Of a DNA stretch of 64,000 bases, positions 26,335 through 34,166 are shown piece after piece. The position numbers were made by a program, and so were the translations under genes. The notes below the pieces were generated by a model. It was given only the letters and a program-made list of their open reading frames with translations, was not told where the DNA came from and made no database searches. Within the stretch, counting starts at the first letter, position 1, and every line of letters begins with the position of its first letter. Source of the stretch: Pseudomonas kilonensis (GTDB lineage: Bacteria > Pseudomonadota > Gammaproteobacteria > Pseudomonadales > Pseudomonadaceae); contig NZ_LHVH01000024.1 in the NCBI RefSeq assembly GCF_001269885.1, forward strand, positions 248,001 to 312,000. The letters are read 5' to 3'.

Positions 26335-26568
26335 ATAAGTCCTTGAAAAGGCGGTGTGTACGAGTTTCGGCGCAGTCTAATCAGGCGACGGGCACCTTAC
26401 AATGCCCGCACTGGCCAACCGGTGCCATCATAGAGAAATAAAAAACGGCGGATAGTTCAATCGCCTTTCGTTTCGATGGCTGCAGCGGACCCACTGTACG
26501 CCAGTAGGCGCTGTTTGCGAGCATTTGACGTATCATGTCGTCCTTGATCACGCCAATGAGGCAGCTAG

Positions 26569-26784
26569 ATGTCGGCAACAAGAAACGCAAACGGTTATTC
26601 GGTCAGCCAGGGCAAGGACGGCCAGTGGTGGATTATCAACTACCACGGCGAGCAAGTCGCCGGTCCCTTGCCTAGCAAGGCCATGGCAGTGGAAGTGGCT
26701 GCGGTATTCCAGGACGAACGCGCGGCTCCGGCGGCGAAAGAACGCGACACCGCCCCCGCCCGCAGCCCCCGCCGCAAGAAATAA
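26569..26784 (+). CDS. Small basic conserved hypothetical protein
   Basis: 71-aa protein with a folded-looking first part (GYSVSQGKDGQWWIINYHGEQVAG, given here in part) and a low-complexity, Lys/Arg-rich tail ending RSPRRKK, which suggests nucleic-acid contact. AGGCAGCTAG precedes the ATG. It is divergent from galU. I do not recognise a named family; codon use matches the neighbours, so I take it as real. Confidence 0.65.
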   Translation: MSATRNANGYSVSQGKDGQWWIINYHGEQVAGPLPSKAMAVEVAAVFQDERAAPAAKERDTAPARSPRRKK

Positions 26785-26899
26785 CCCCCCAAGCCTCTAG
26801 TAAATGCCACCCGGGCATTGAACGAGGCTTGTTTAGCTGTACCGCAATGGCCATTCGCTATAACCTCGCCGTTGCCCTTCCCTTCTCGATGACGATCCC

Positions 26900-27181
26900 A
26901 TGAAGACACTTCTGGCGCTGTTTACAGTCCTGGCCCTGGCGGGCTGTGCCTCGGCCGAAAAAACCTACCTGAACAACGGCGAGCAAGGCCTGGCCATCGA
27001 CTGCTCGGGCGAGGCCAACTCCTGGGCGACGTGCTACGAAAAGGCTGACGCGTCCTGTGCCGGTACTGGCTATCGCATCGTCGGCACCGACGGCACACCC
27101 CAGGCCAAGGAAAGCGAGAAGACCCTGGGCGTCGACGTCGGCAATTTCACCAGCCGCAGCGTCGTGGTGGTGTGCAAGTAG
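26900..27181 (+). CDS. Small lipoprotein with four mature-region cysteines
   Basis: 93-aa lipoprotein. Residues 1-15 form a type II signal peptide ending in the lipobox LALAGC, so Cys16 should be lipidated. The mature part contains further Cys residues (DCSG, ATCYEKAD, SCAGTG, VVCK) that may form disulfides in the periplasm. It is convergent with the next gene, with stop codons almost touching. Function unknown. Confidence 0.78.
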   Translation: MKTLLALFTVLALAGCASAEKTYLNNGEQGLAIDCSGEANSWATCYEKADASCAGTGYRIVGTDGTPQAKESEKTLGVDVGNFTSRSVVVVCK

Positions 27182-27412
27182 TCAAATGTGGATCTCGGCG
27201 AACTTGATGCCCAGCCCGCGCAAGGTTTCGATCAGTTCATCGAGACGGGCGAAGGACTCGACTTCGTCCAGGTCATCCACCAGGAAAAAACTGCGCCCGG
27301 CGCTTTTCTTGAAGAACACAATCCATTCGCCCGGGCTCGCCGGGTTCTGAATCACATGGGTGGCACAGATAAGACCTTCTGCATGGCGCTCGCGCACCTG
27401 CTCGCGTTTCAT
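27182..27412 (-). CDS. Conserved hypothetical protein, 76 aa
   Basis: Soluble 76-aa protein with the stretch EWIVFFKKSAGRSFFLVDDLDEVESF and a C-terminal helix-strand LRGLGIKFAEIHI (each shown in part). GGAG sits eight bases before the ATG at 27412. The plus-strand frame over the same DNA (27188-27427) lacks a ribosome-binding site and looks like a shadow. No function can be assigned. Confidence 0.7.
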   Translation of the reverse strand: MKREQVRERHAEGLICATHVIQNPASPGEWIVFFKKSAGRSFFLVDDLDEVESFARLDELIETLRGLGIKFAEIHI

Positions 27413-27429
27413 CGACTGACTCCATAAAT

Positions 27430-27466
27430 GACAATGCCGCCAACGTGAACCGTGGCGGCATTTTTT
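27430..27466 (+). terminator. Hairpin with T run
   Basis: AATGCCGCCA (27433-27442) pairs with TGGCGGCATT (27453-27462), followed by TTTTTT on the plus strand only. It would stop plus-strand transcription coming from the lipoprotein gene. On the minus strand it is a stem without a U tract, just after the 116-aa lipoprotein gene. Confidence 0.75.
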
Positions 27467-27522
27467 GTCGAGGGGCAGCAGTTTATCCGATGCCCGGCCC
27501 GCTCGTCAGGCGCTGAGTGTGA

Positions 27523-27873
27523 TCAGCCGGAAATGCAGGCGTTGGCCGCATCCTGCACATCGCCCGGGCGCACCGGTACGTTGGACAGGCTTTCGTGCAG
27601 CTTGATGCTGCTGCCACTGGAGCGCTCGTCAATGTCGAACACCGCCGCCGGCAGGGTCGACAGTTTGCCCGGGACGATCAGTCGTACGCCGTTCTTGTGC
27701 GGCTCCATTTGCAGCGAGCCACGGCTGCTGGCCAGCTTGTCGGACACACACTTGGCATATTCGTGAGGCTTCTTTCCGGAGATGACGCTCATGGTGGGGG
27801 GCGTCTGGTTGATGTCCGATACCGATGCACATCCACTCATGGCCAATGCCAACACCCACACGCTGCGCTTCAT
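27523..27873 (-). CDS. Small lipoprotein, 116 aa
   Basis: Residues 1-14 give a lipoprotein signal peptide with the lipobox LAMSGC (MKRSVWVLALAMSGCAS). The mature part includes KPHEYAKCVSDKLASSRG and a C-terminal AANACISG, so two further Cys could pair. The start at 27873 is the only one that opens the signal peptide; 50 more in-frame codons upstream look non-coding. AATAAAGGAGG-like bases (TGGAGGAATCAT) precede it. Divergent from the DUF1883 gene. Function unknown. Confidence 0.78.
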   Translation of the reverse strand: MKRSVWVLALAMSGCASVSDINQTPPTMSVISGKKPHEYAKCVSDKLASSRGSLQMEPHKNGVRLIVPGKLSTLPAAVFDIDERSSGSSIKLHESLSNVPVRPGDVQDAANACISG

Positions 27874-28075
27874 ATGATTCCTCCAATAAAGATCCTCCGA
27901 CAGTGCAGACGCCGTTTTTCTCCGGTGCCGCACCGCTTTTTTTTCCCGCTTCCTGCGATAAATGAACAAAGCCTGGAGCGCGGGCCGGATATTAACACTC
28001 GGGGCTGATAAACTGCGCATCATTGCCCCTTGCTATCGTTTTGATTTTGTAGAAAAAGCCCTTCTGGAGGCGCCC

Positions 28076-28378
28076 ATGAAATTCATTCACCAGCGCGAGC
28101 ACCTGAACGAAGACGACATCGTCGTCATCGAATGCTCCCAAATGTGTAACATCCGTTTGATGAACGACGCCAACTTCCGCAGCTTCAAGAACGGCGGCCG
28201 GCACACGTATCACGGCGGCGCGTTCGACACCTTCCCGGCCCGGATCACTGCCCCTAGCACCGGTTTCTGGAACATCACCATCGACACCGTCAGCCACCGT
28301 GCAATCAGCGTCACGCGCAAGCCGACCCTGACCCACAAGATCAAAATCATCCGGCGTTCCAGCTCGAAACTGAGCTGA
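28076..28378 (+). CDS. DUF1883 family protein
   Basis: 100-aa soluble protein starting MKFIHQREHLNEDDIVVIECS; the patterns NIRLMNDANFRSFKNGG and HTYHGGAFDTFPA (given in part) are what I associate with DUF1883. The start at 28076 has CTGGAGG at ideal spacing. The family is sometimes fused to TIR domains, but no such fusion is present here. A 56-aa gene follows 29 bases downstream and is probably co-transcribed. Confidence 0.8.
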   Translation: MKFIHQREHLNEDDIVVIECSQMCNIRLMNDANFRSFKNGGRHTYHGGAFDTFPARITAPSTGFWNITIDTVSHRAISVTRKPTLTHKIKIIRRSSSKLS

Positions 28379-28407
28379 ATCGCCCCTTATTCAAGACAGG
28401 CAAAACC

Positions 28408-28578
28408 GTGGCCCAGACGACCAAATACGTCATCAAGTACAAGCTCAACGACGAACGCCGCTTCGAATTCGCGCAACTGGAAACCGGCACCGAGGAAGAA
28501 GCCAGGGCCGCATTGCAAAAGCTGCATGGCCAGACCGACGATGTGATCAGCGACGTCAAGGTCAGCAAAGCGCTGTAA
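28408..28578 (+). CDS. Conserved 56-aa hypothetical protein (GTG start)
   Basis: Short plus-strand gene: the GTG at 28408 reads MAQTTKYVIKYKLNDERRFE and continues to TAA at 28576. The composition is balanced and charged (EFAQLETGTEEEARAALQKL), unlike random reading of GC-rich DNA. AGACAGG upstream is a weak ribosome-binding site. It follows the DUF1883 gene by 29 bases, so an operon is likely. The longer minus-strand frame here looks like a shadow. Function unknown. Confidence 0.6.
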   Translation: MAQTTKYVIKYKLNDERRFEFAQLETGTEEEARAALQKLHGQTDDVISDVKVSKAL

Positions 28579-28617
28579 CAGCTCATCAAACTGTTTTTGT
28601 GCGAGGGTCATCCCCAT

Positions 28618-28705
28618 TGTGGGAGCAAGGCTTGCCCGCGATGAAGGCGCCTCGTTCACCCCGACAGAACGCGTTGCCTTCATCGCGGGCAAGCCTTGCT
28701 CCCAC
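28618..28705. repeat. REP inverted pair (family A)
   Basis: GTGGGAGCAAGGCTTGCCCGCGAT and its exact inverse, followed by a CTCTCGCCACAGG fragment of family B. Confidence 0.82.
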
Positions 28706-28848
28706 AGATAATCCTCTCGCCACAGGGTGACGGGTGTGTCAGCTCAGGATAGGTGAGCGCTCGGCCGTTGACACACCGCAAGATCCGGAGTGCCAGCCGT
28801 CAAAGCACTCCCCAGACTGACCAGTCCTTTCTACCAAGGATTGTCATC

Positions 28849-29565
28849 ATGTCCCTACCCTCGCTAATCCAATGCATACACGACCTGGACTGGCCCACCT
28901 TGGAGAACAGTCTCGACCAGGACGGCTGTGCAGTCATTCGCAACCTGCTGCCAACAACACAATGCCGGCTGCTGAGTGGTCTGTACGCCAAACCCGGGCT
29001 TTTTCGTTCGCGGGTGATCATGGCCCGCCATGGGTTCGGGCGCGGCGAGTATCAGTATTTTCGCTATCCGCTGCCCGACCTCATCCAACAGCTGCGTCAG
29101 TCGTTGTACCCAAAGCTGGTGCCGCTGGCGAACCGCTGGAATGAATGCATGGGCCTGGAGGTACGCTACCCCCACGCACACGCCGAGTTCATCCAGCGCT
29201 GTCACGCCGCCGGGCAACAGCGCCCTACGCCGTTATTGCTGCAATACGGTCCACAGGACTACAACTGTTTGCACCAGGATCTGTACGGCGAGCAGGTGTT
29301 CCCATTGCAGGTGGCGATCCTGCTGTCGGAACCGGGCCGGGATTTTACCGGCGGCGAATTTGTCCTCACCGAGCAGCGCCCGCGCATGCAGTCACGGCCC
29401 CAGGTCATCGATCTGAAACAGGGCGATGCCGTGGTGTTTGCCGTGCACCAGCGGCCCGTCAAAGGCGTTCGCGGGTATTATCGGGTGAACATGCGTCATG
29501 GCGTCAGTTGCGTGCACAGCGGCAGGCGGCACACCTTGGGAATCATTTTTCATGATGCGCAGTAA
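28849..29565 (+). CDS. 2OG-Fe(II) oxygenase next to alkB
   Basis: 238-aa protein of the prolyl-hydroxylase-like 2-oxoglutarate/Fe(II) oxygenase superfamily. The metal HxD motif is in CLHQDLYGEQVFPLQ (residues ~142-144), followed by LLSEPGRDFTGGEFVL and a C-terminal GYYRVNMRHGVSCVHSGRRH that supplies the distal His and the 2OG-binding Arg. The substrate is unknown. It overlaps alkB by 14 bases and ada follows, so a role in the alkylation-damage response is inferred from context. The start at 28849 is preceded by CAAGGATTGTC. Confidence 0.85.
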   Translation: MSLPSLIQCIHDLDWPTLENSLDQDGCAVIRNLLPTTQCRLLSGLYAKPGLFRSRVIMARHGFGRGEYQYFRYPLPDLIQQLRQSLYPKLVPLANRWNECMGLEVRYPHAHAEFIQRCHAAGQQRPTPLLLQYGPQDYNCLHQDLYGEQVFPLQVAILLSEPGRDFTGGEFVLTEQRPRMQSRPQVIDLKQGDAVVFAVHQRPVKGVRGYYRVNMRHGVSCVHSGRRHTLGIIFHDAQ

Positions 29566-30232
29566 TGACACACCGCTCACATTGGACCTGTTCGCCGACC
29601 AGGCGCCCACCCCGCCCGGCCAGGTCGAGCAGATCGGCCAGCAAGCGTACGTGCTGCGCGGGTTCGCCCTGCCCTGGCTCGAGCGCTTGCTGCCGGCGCT
29701 GGACAGCGTCTTGCAGGCGGCGCCGTTCCGGCAGATGGTCACGCCCGGCGGCTTTACCATGTCGGTGGCCTTGAGCAGTTGCGGTGCGCTGGGCTGGACC
29801 ACCGACCGCAGCGGCTATCGCTACACTGCCCATGACCCGCAGACCGGCCACCCCTGGCCCGACATGCCGACGGTGTTTCGCGAACTGGCCCAGGCCGCCG
29901 CCCGGCAGGCGCACTTCGAGCATTTCGAGCCCGACGCCTGCCTGATCAACCGCTACGTGCCCGGCGCGCGGATGTCGCTGCACCAGGACAAGAACGAGCG
30001 CTCTTTCGCCGCGCCCATCGTCTCGATGTCCTTGGGCCTGCCGGCGGTGTTCCAGTTCGGCGGCTTCGAGCGCAGCGACAAAAGCCTGCGCATCCCGTTG
30101 TTCCATGGCGACATCGTGGTCTGGGGCGGCGTGGACCGGTTGCGGTACCACGGCGTGTTGCCGCTCAAGGAAGGCCAGCACCCGCGCCTGGGCGCCCAGC
30201 GGATCAACCTGACGTTTCGCACCGCCGGATGA
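29552..30232 (+). CDS. alkB: Alkylated-DNA dioxygenase AlkB
   Basis: Fe(II)/2-oxoglutarate dioxygenase that removes 1-methyladenine and 3-methylcytosine lesions; 226 aa, cytosolic. Highly typical motifs: FRQMVTPGGFTMSVAL, LGWTTDRSGYRY, DACLINRYVPGARMSLHQDKNE (HxD ligands), SLGLPAVFQFGG and the C-terminal INLTFRTAG with the 2OG Arg. The start at 29552 lies within the end of the upstream oxygenase gene, implying translational coupling. A second ATG at 29555 is equally possible. Confidence 0.97.
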   Translation: MMRSNDTPLTLDLFADQAPTPPGQVEQIGQQAYVLRGFALPWLERLLPALDSVLQAAPFRQMVTPGGFTMSVALSSCGALGWTTDRSGYRYTAHDPQTGHPWPDMPTVFRELAQAAARQAHFEHFEPDACLINRYVPGARMSLHQDKNERSFAAPIVSMSLGLPAVFQFGGFERSDKSLRIPLFHGDIVVWGGVDRLRYHGVLPLKEGQHPRLGAQRINLTFRTAG

Positions 30233-30319
30233 AGGTGCAGAATTCAACCGCAAGACCCGGAGTGTTGCCATCTCGCAGGCTCGCTAATGTAGCCAAAACG
30301 GGCCAATGGAATAACGACC

Positions 30320-31393
30320 ATGAACAGCACTTCGAACACTCTCGCCCCTGAACTGGATCCTCGCTGGGCCGCCGTGCTCGCCCGCGATCCGCGCGCCGAC
30401 GGCACCTTCGTCTATGGCGTGAAAACCACCGGCATCTATTGCCACCCCAGCAGCCTGTCGCGCCTGCCCAACCCGCGCAACGTCGAGTTCTTCGACACGC
30501 CGGAACAGGCCCAGGCAGCCGGTTATCGGCCCAGCAAGCGCGTGGCCCGGGACCAGACCCAGATCGCCGCCCAACAAGCGGCACGGGTTGCCGCCGCTTG
30601 CCGGCAGATCGAGGCGGCCGAGGAACTGCCAGGCCTGAATGAGCTGGCAGACAGCGCGGGCTTGAGCCCCTTCCATTTTCATCGGGTCTTCAAGGCCGTC
30701 ACCGGCCTGACCCCCAAGGGTTATGCCGCCGCCCACCGCTCACGCAAGGTACGCGAACGCCTGGCCGATGGCGGCACGATCACCGAGGCGCTGTACGACG
30801 CCGGTTTCAACTCCAACAGCCGCTTTTATGAGGCTGCCGACAAGGTGTTGGGCATGAAACCCGCCGACTATCGCGCCGCCGGGCAGAACACCGACATCCG
30901 TTTCGCCGTCGGCCAATGCGCCCTCGGGGCAATCCTGGTGGCGCAAAGCGAGCGTGGCGTGTGCGCGATTCTGCTGGGGGACGACCCGGACGCGTTGGTG
31001 CGCGACCTGCAAGACAAATTCCGCCGGGCCAACCTGATCGGTGCCGACCGCGAGTTCGAGCAATTGATCGCCCAGGTGGTTGGCTTCATCGAAGCGCCGG
31101 CCCTGGGCCTGGACCTGCCCTTGGACCTGCGCGGCACCGCCTTCCAGGAGCGGGTCTGGCAAGCGTTGCGGGACATTCCCGCAGGCAGCACCGCCAGCTA
31201 CGCCGAGATTGCCCAGCGCATCGGCATGCCCAAGGCCGTGCGCGCCGTGGCCCAGGCCTGCGGCGCCAACAGCCTGGCGGTGGCGATCCCTTGCCACCGG
31301 GTGGTACGCAGCGACGGCAACCTGTCGGGCTATCGCTGGGGCGTGGAGCGCAAGCGTCAGTTGTTGGCGCTGGAACGCTCGTCCGGGGATTGA
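30320..31393 (+). CDS. ada: Ada-type methyltransferase/regulator with degraded zinc site
   Basis: 357-aa protein with the Ada architecture: N-terminal Ada zinc domain, AraC-type helix-turn-helix (LADSAGLSPFHFHRVFKAVTG, in part) and a C-terminal O6-methylguanine methyltransferase domain with active Cys325 in AIPCHRVVR. The N-terminal domain is odd. E. coli uses Cys38, 42, 69 and 72 to bind zinc. Here only the first is kept (Cys41, in GIYCHPSS); the others are Ser45, Ser72 and Val75 (RPSKRV). Repair of O6-methylguanine should be intact; phosphotriester sensing and Zn binding are doubtful. Its end overlaps the convergent GyrI-like gene by 37 bases. Confidence 0.93.
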   Translation: MNSTSNTLAPELDPRWAAVLARDPRADGTFVYGVKTTGIYCHPSSLSRLPNPRNVEFFDTPEQAQAAGYRPSKRVARDQTQIAAQQAARVAAACRQIEAAEELPGLNELADSAGLSPFHFHRVFKAVTGLTPKGYAAAHRSRKVRERLADGGTITEALYDAGFNSNSRFYEAADKVLGMKPADYRAAGQNTDIRFAVGQCALGAILVAQSERGVCAILLGDDPDALVRDLQDKFRRANLIGADREFEQLIAQVVGFIEAPALGLDLPLDLRGTAFQERVWQALRDIPAGSTASYAEIAQRIGMPKAVRAVAQACGANSLAVAIPCHRVVRSDGNLSGYRWGVERKRQLLALERSSGD

Positions 31394-31845
31394 ATGCCAA
31401 TGTAGATCGCCACCGAGTCGGGGCCGCTGTAGACCTCGAAATCGGTGGTGAAACGGCGCAATGTCTGCGGGTTATCCGCGAAGTACGCCCAGATCAGGCC
31501 CCAGGTCTGGATCACGCAGTCGGGCATCGGCCCCTTGGCCGCAAACACCAGGTAGTCCCCGCCCTCGATGTCCACGGCGGGATAGCCTGCGCTGGTCGCA
31601 TCCACCTGCACCCCGGCCGTCACATCGAAGTGGCCGGTGGCGTCGGACTCGTAATTGGAATACACCCCGTAGACGAACGACTCCGACTGCCGGGCCGGAA
31701 TCGTGTCGAACAGCCCTTCGTTGAAGAACTGCTGCCACATCGGGCCGATTCGGGCGGTGTCGGGCTGCTGCTCGTCGGTGTTGCGGGTACGCACCTGCAA
31801 ACCGGCCACGGTGAAGGGTTCGACGGTCTTGAGTTTCACGTCCAT
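31357..31845 (-). CDS. GyrI-like effector-binding domain protein
   Basis: 162-aa stand-alone GyrI/Rob-type effector-binding domain. It begins MDVKLKTVEPFTVAGLQVRT, and includes FVYGVYSNYESDATGHFDVTAGV (in part) and WGLIWAYFADN, typical of the SOUL/GyrI-like fold that binds small amphipathic ligands. The start at 31845 has GGAGCCC upstream. There is no DNA-binding domain, so it is not a complete AraC regulator. It is convergent with ada and overlaps its 3' end. Confidence 0.85.
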   Translation of the reverse strand: MDVKLKTVEPFTVAGLQVRTRNTDEQQPDTARIGPMWQQFFNEGLFDTIPARQSESFVYGVYSNYESDATGHFDVTAGVQVDATSAGYPAVDIEGGDYLVFAAKGPMPDCVIQTWGLIWAYFADNPQTLRRFTTDFEVYSGPDSVAIYIGIQSPDERSSANN

Positions 31846-31995
31846 GGGTTGGGCTCCTTGATGTATGAAGCCCGCATGGTAACCCTCACGGCGTCGGGAT
31901 CAAGCGGCGAACGCGGGATTGAAAAACTCGACTGGCCCTCGCCGCCCCACACCTGCTAAAAACGCTGTTTCCTTCTGCCCTCGGAGACCCCGCAC

Positions 31996-33066
31996 ATGAG
32001 CCAGTGGCCAGACACCCGCATTCTTGACCTGCTCGGTATCGAGCTGCCCATCATCCAGGGGCCGCTGGCCGGGGTGACCGGGCCGGCCATGGTGATCGCG
32101 ACGTGCAATGCCGGCGGGCTGGGTTCGATGCCGGCGGCGATGCTTGATGTCGAACAACTGCGCCAGGCGCTGACGACCATCGGCGAGCAGACCGACAAGC
32201 CGTTCAATGTAAATTTTTTCTGTCACCAGCCGCCGGCCTTCGACGAACAAAGGGCCGCGGCCTGGAAGCAACGGCTCAAGCCGTATTACCAGGAACTGGG
32301 CGTCGACTTCGACGCGCCGACCCCGGTGTCCAACCGCACGCCCTTCGATGATGCCGCCTGCCGGGTGCTGGAAGAGATGCGTCCGAAAGTGGTCAGTTTT
32401 CATTTCGGCCTGCCGGAAAAATCCTTGCTGGATCGGGTGAAGGCCACTGGCGCGAAAATCCTTTCCTCGGCCACCACCGTCGAGGAGGCCGTCTGGCTGG
32501 AACAGCATGGTTGCGACGCGATCATTGCCATGGGCTATGAAGCCGGAGGTCATCGCGGGATGTTCCTCAGCGACGACCTCAACACCCAAGTCGGGCTGTT
32601 TGCCTTGCTGCCGCAGGTAGTGGATGCGGTGAAGGTGCCGGTGATCGCTGCTGGCGGCATTGGCGATGCGCGGGGAATCGTCGCGGCATTCGCCCTGGGT
32701 GCTTCGGCGGTGCAATTGGGCAGCGCCTACCTGTTCACGCCCGAGGCGAAGATCAGCGCTTCCCATCACCGCGCGTTGCGCACGGCCAAGGAAAGCCAGA
32801 CCGCTGTCACCAACCTGTTCACTGGTCGCCCGGCCCGAGGCATCGTCAACCGGGTGATGCGCGAAGTAGGCCCGATGAGCCCGCTGGCCCCGGCCTTCCC
32901 GCTGGCCGGCGGTGCGTTGATGCCCTTGCGCGCCAAGGGCGAAGCAGACTTCAGCAACCTCTGGGCCGGCCAGGCCTTCCCCCTGGGCCGCGAGCTGTCG
33001 ACGGCCGAGCTGACGCGGCGGTTGGCTGAAGAGGCATTGGCCCAACTCCACAGGGCGAATGCCTGA
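31996..33066 (+). CDS. Nitronate monooxygenase (2-nitropropane dioxygenase family)
   Basis: FMN-dependent TIM-barrel oxygenase of 356 aa. Seen are PIIQGPLAGVTGPAMV at the N-terminus, the FMN phosphate-binding IAAGGIGDARGIVAAFALGASAVQLG (in part), and the catalytic-region motif AMGYEAGGHRG with its conserved His. It oxidises nitronates such as propionate-3-nitronate, a plant and fungal toxin. CGGAG precedes the ATG. It appears monocistronic, followed by a cluster of REP elements. Confidence 0.9.
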   Translation: MSQWPDTRILDLLGIELPIIQGPLAGVTGPAMVIATCNAGGLGSMPAAMLDVEQLRQALTTIGEQTDKPFNVNFFCHQPPAFDEQRAAAWKQRLKPYYQELGVDFDAPTPVSNRTPFDDAACRVLEEMRPKVVSFHFGLPEKSLLDRVKATGAKILSSATTVEEAVWLEQHGCDAIIAMGYEAGGHRGMFLSDDLNTQVGLFALLPQVVDAVKVPVIAAGGIGDARGIVAAFALGASAVQLGSAYLFTPEAKISASHHRALRTAKESQTAVTNLFTGRPARGIVNRVMREVGPMSPLAPAFPLAGGALMPLRAKGEADFSNLWAGQAFPLGRELSTAELTRRLAEEALAQLHRANA

Positions 33067-33072
33067 TCGAAC

Positions 33073-33303
33073 GTCATCGCGAGCAAGCTCGCTCCCACAG
33101 GGTTCTGTGGTGAACATGAATCTTGCTGCCACCTCAGGTCCCGTGTGGGAGCCGAGCTTGCTCGCGATAGCAGTAGCACATTCAAAATGGATGCAAGCTG
33201 ACCCACCGTCATCGCGAGCAAGCTTGGCTCCCACAGGGTTCTGTGGTGAACATGAATCTTGCTGCCACCTCAGGTCCCGTGTGGGAGCGAGCTTGCTCGC
33301 GAT
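33073..33303. repeat. REP cluster with 96-bp direct duplication
   Basis: Four family A arms. Blocks 33073-33168 and 33208-33303 are near-identical 96-bp direct repeats, including 60 bases of spacer. The two inner arms share an extra base (GGGAGCC and GGCTCCC) that the outer arms lack. Confidence 0.88.
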
Positions 33304-33362
33304 GGGGCCAGCCCCTGCACCCTCACTCCCCAGGCAAAATGCCGCGTTCCGTTTGTCGGTCA

Positions 33363-33390
33363 TTCGCTATATATTCTGGTATATAGCGAA
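33363..33390. promoter_or_regulatory. ModE operator upstream of modABC
   Basis: TTCGCTATATA, six bases (TTCTGG), then TATATAGCGAA: a perfect 11-base inverted repeat. It matches the ModE consensus CGnTATATA-N6-TATATAnCG as I know it. It ends 23 bases before the modA ATG, so molybdate-bound ModE should repress the operon. No modE gene lies in this window. Confidence 0.9.
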
Positions 33391-33413
33391 CCTGACCCTA
33401 CGGAGCCTCACCT

Positions 33414-34166
33414 ATGCGCCCCACCCGCTTCGCGCCGTTGCTGCTGACCACGCTCTTCACCGTTGGCGCCGTCCAGGCCGCTGAGGTGCAGATGGCGGTC
33501 GCTGCCAATTTCACCGCGCCGATCCAAGCCATCGCCGCCGACTTCGAAAAAGACACCGGGCATAAACTGATAACGGCTTACGGCGCCACCGGGCAGTTCT
33601 ACACCCAGATCAAGAACGGCGCGCCATTCGAAGTCTTCCTCGCCGCCGACGACACCACCCCGGCCCGGCTCGAAAGCGAAGGCGACACCGTCAAGGGCTC
33701 GCGTTTCACCTACGCAGTCGGCACCCTGGCGCTGTGGTCGGCCAAAGAGGGTTATGTCGACAGCCAGGGCCAAGTGCTCAAGCACAACGACTTCCAGCAC
33801 CTGTCCATCGCCAACCCGAAAGCCGCACCCTACGGCCTGGCCGCGACCCAGGTGCTGGACAAGCTCGGCTTGAGCGCGCAGGTGAAAAGCAAGCTCGTCG
33901 AAGGCCAGAACATCACCCAGGCCTATCAGTTTGTCTCCACCGGTAATGCCGAACTCGGCTTCGTCGCCTTGTCCCAGGTGTACAAGGACGGCAAAGTGAC
34001 GGGCGGCTCGGCATGGATCGTCCCGGCCGAACTGCACGACCCGATCAAACAGGACGCGGTGATCCTCAACAAAGGCCGGGACAATCCCGCTGCCGTGGCC
34101 CTGGTGGATTACCTCAAGGGCCCGAAAGCCGCCGCCATCATCCAAACCTACGGTTACCAACGCTAA
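33414..34166 (+). CDS. modA: Molybdate ABC transporter, periplasmic binding protein
   Basis: 250-aa periplasmic molybdate-binding protein. Residues 1-22 form a Sec signal peptide cut after VQAAE (AxA). Molybdate-binding features of ModA follow: MAVAANFTAPIQ, YGATGQFYTQIKNGAPFEVF (in part) and GFVALSQVY. It is the first gene of modABC; modB begins at the base after its stop. Its expression is predicted to be repressed through the ModE palindrome at 33363. Confidence 0.96.
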   Translation: MRPTRFAPLLLTTLFTVGAVQAAEVQMAVAANFTAPIQAIAADFEKDTGHKLITAYGATGQFYTQIKNGAPFEVFLAADDTTPARLESEGDTVKGSRFTYAVGTLALWSAKEGYVDSQGQVLKHNDFQHLSIANPKAAPYGLAATQVLDKLGLSAQVKSKLVEGQNITQAYQFVSTGNAELGFVALSQVYKDGKVTGGSAWIVPAELHDPIKQDAVILNKGRDNPAAVALVDYLKGPKAAAIIQTYGYQR

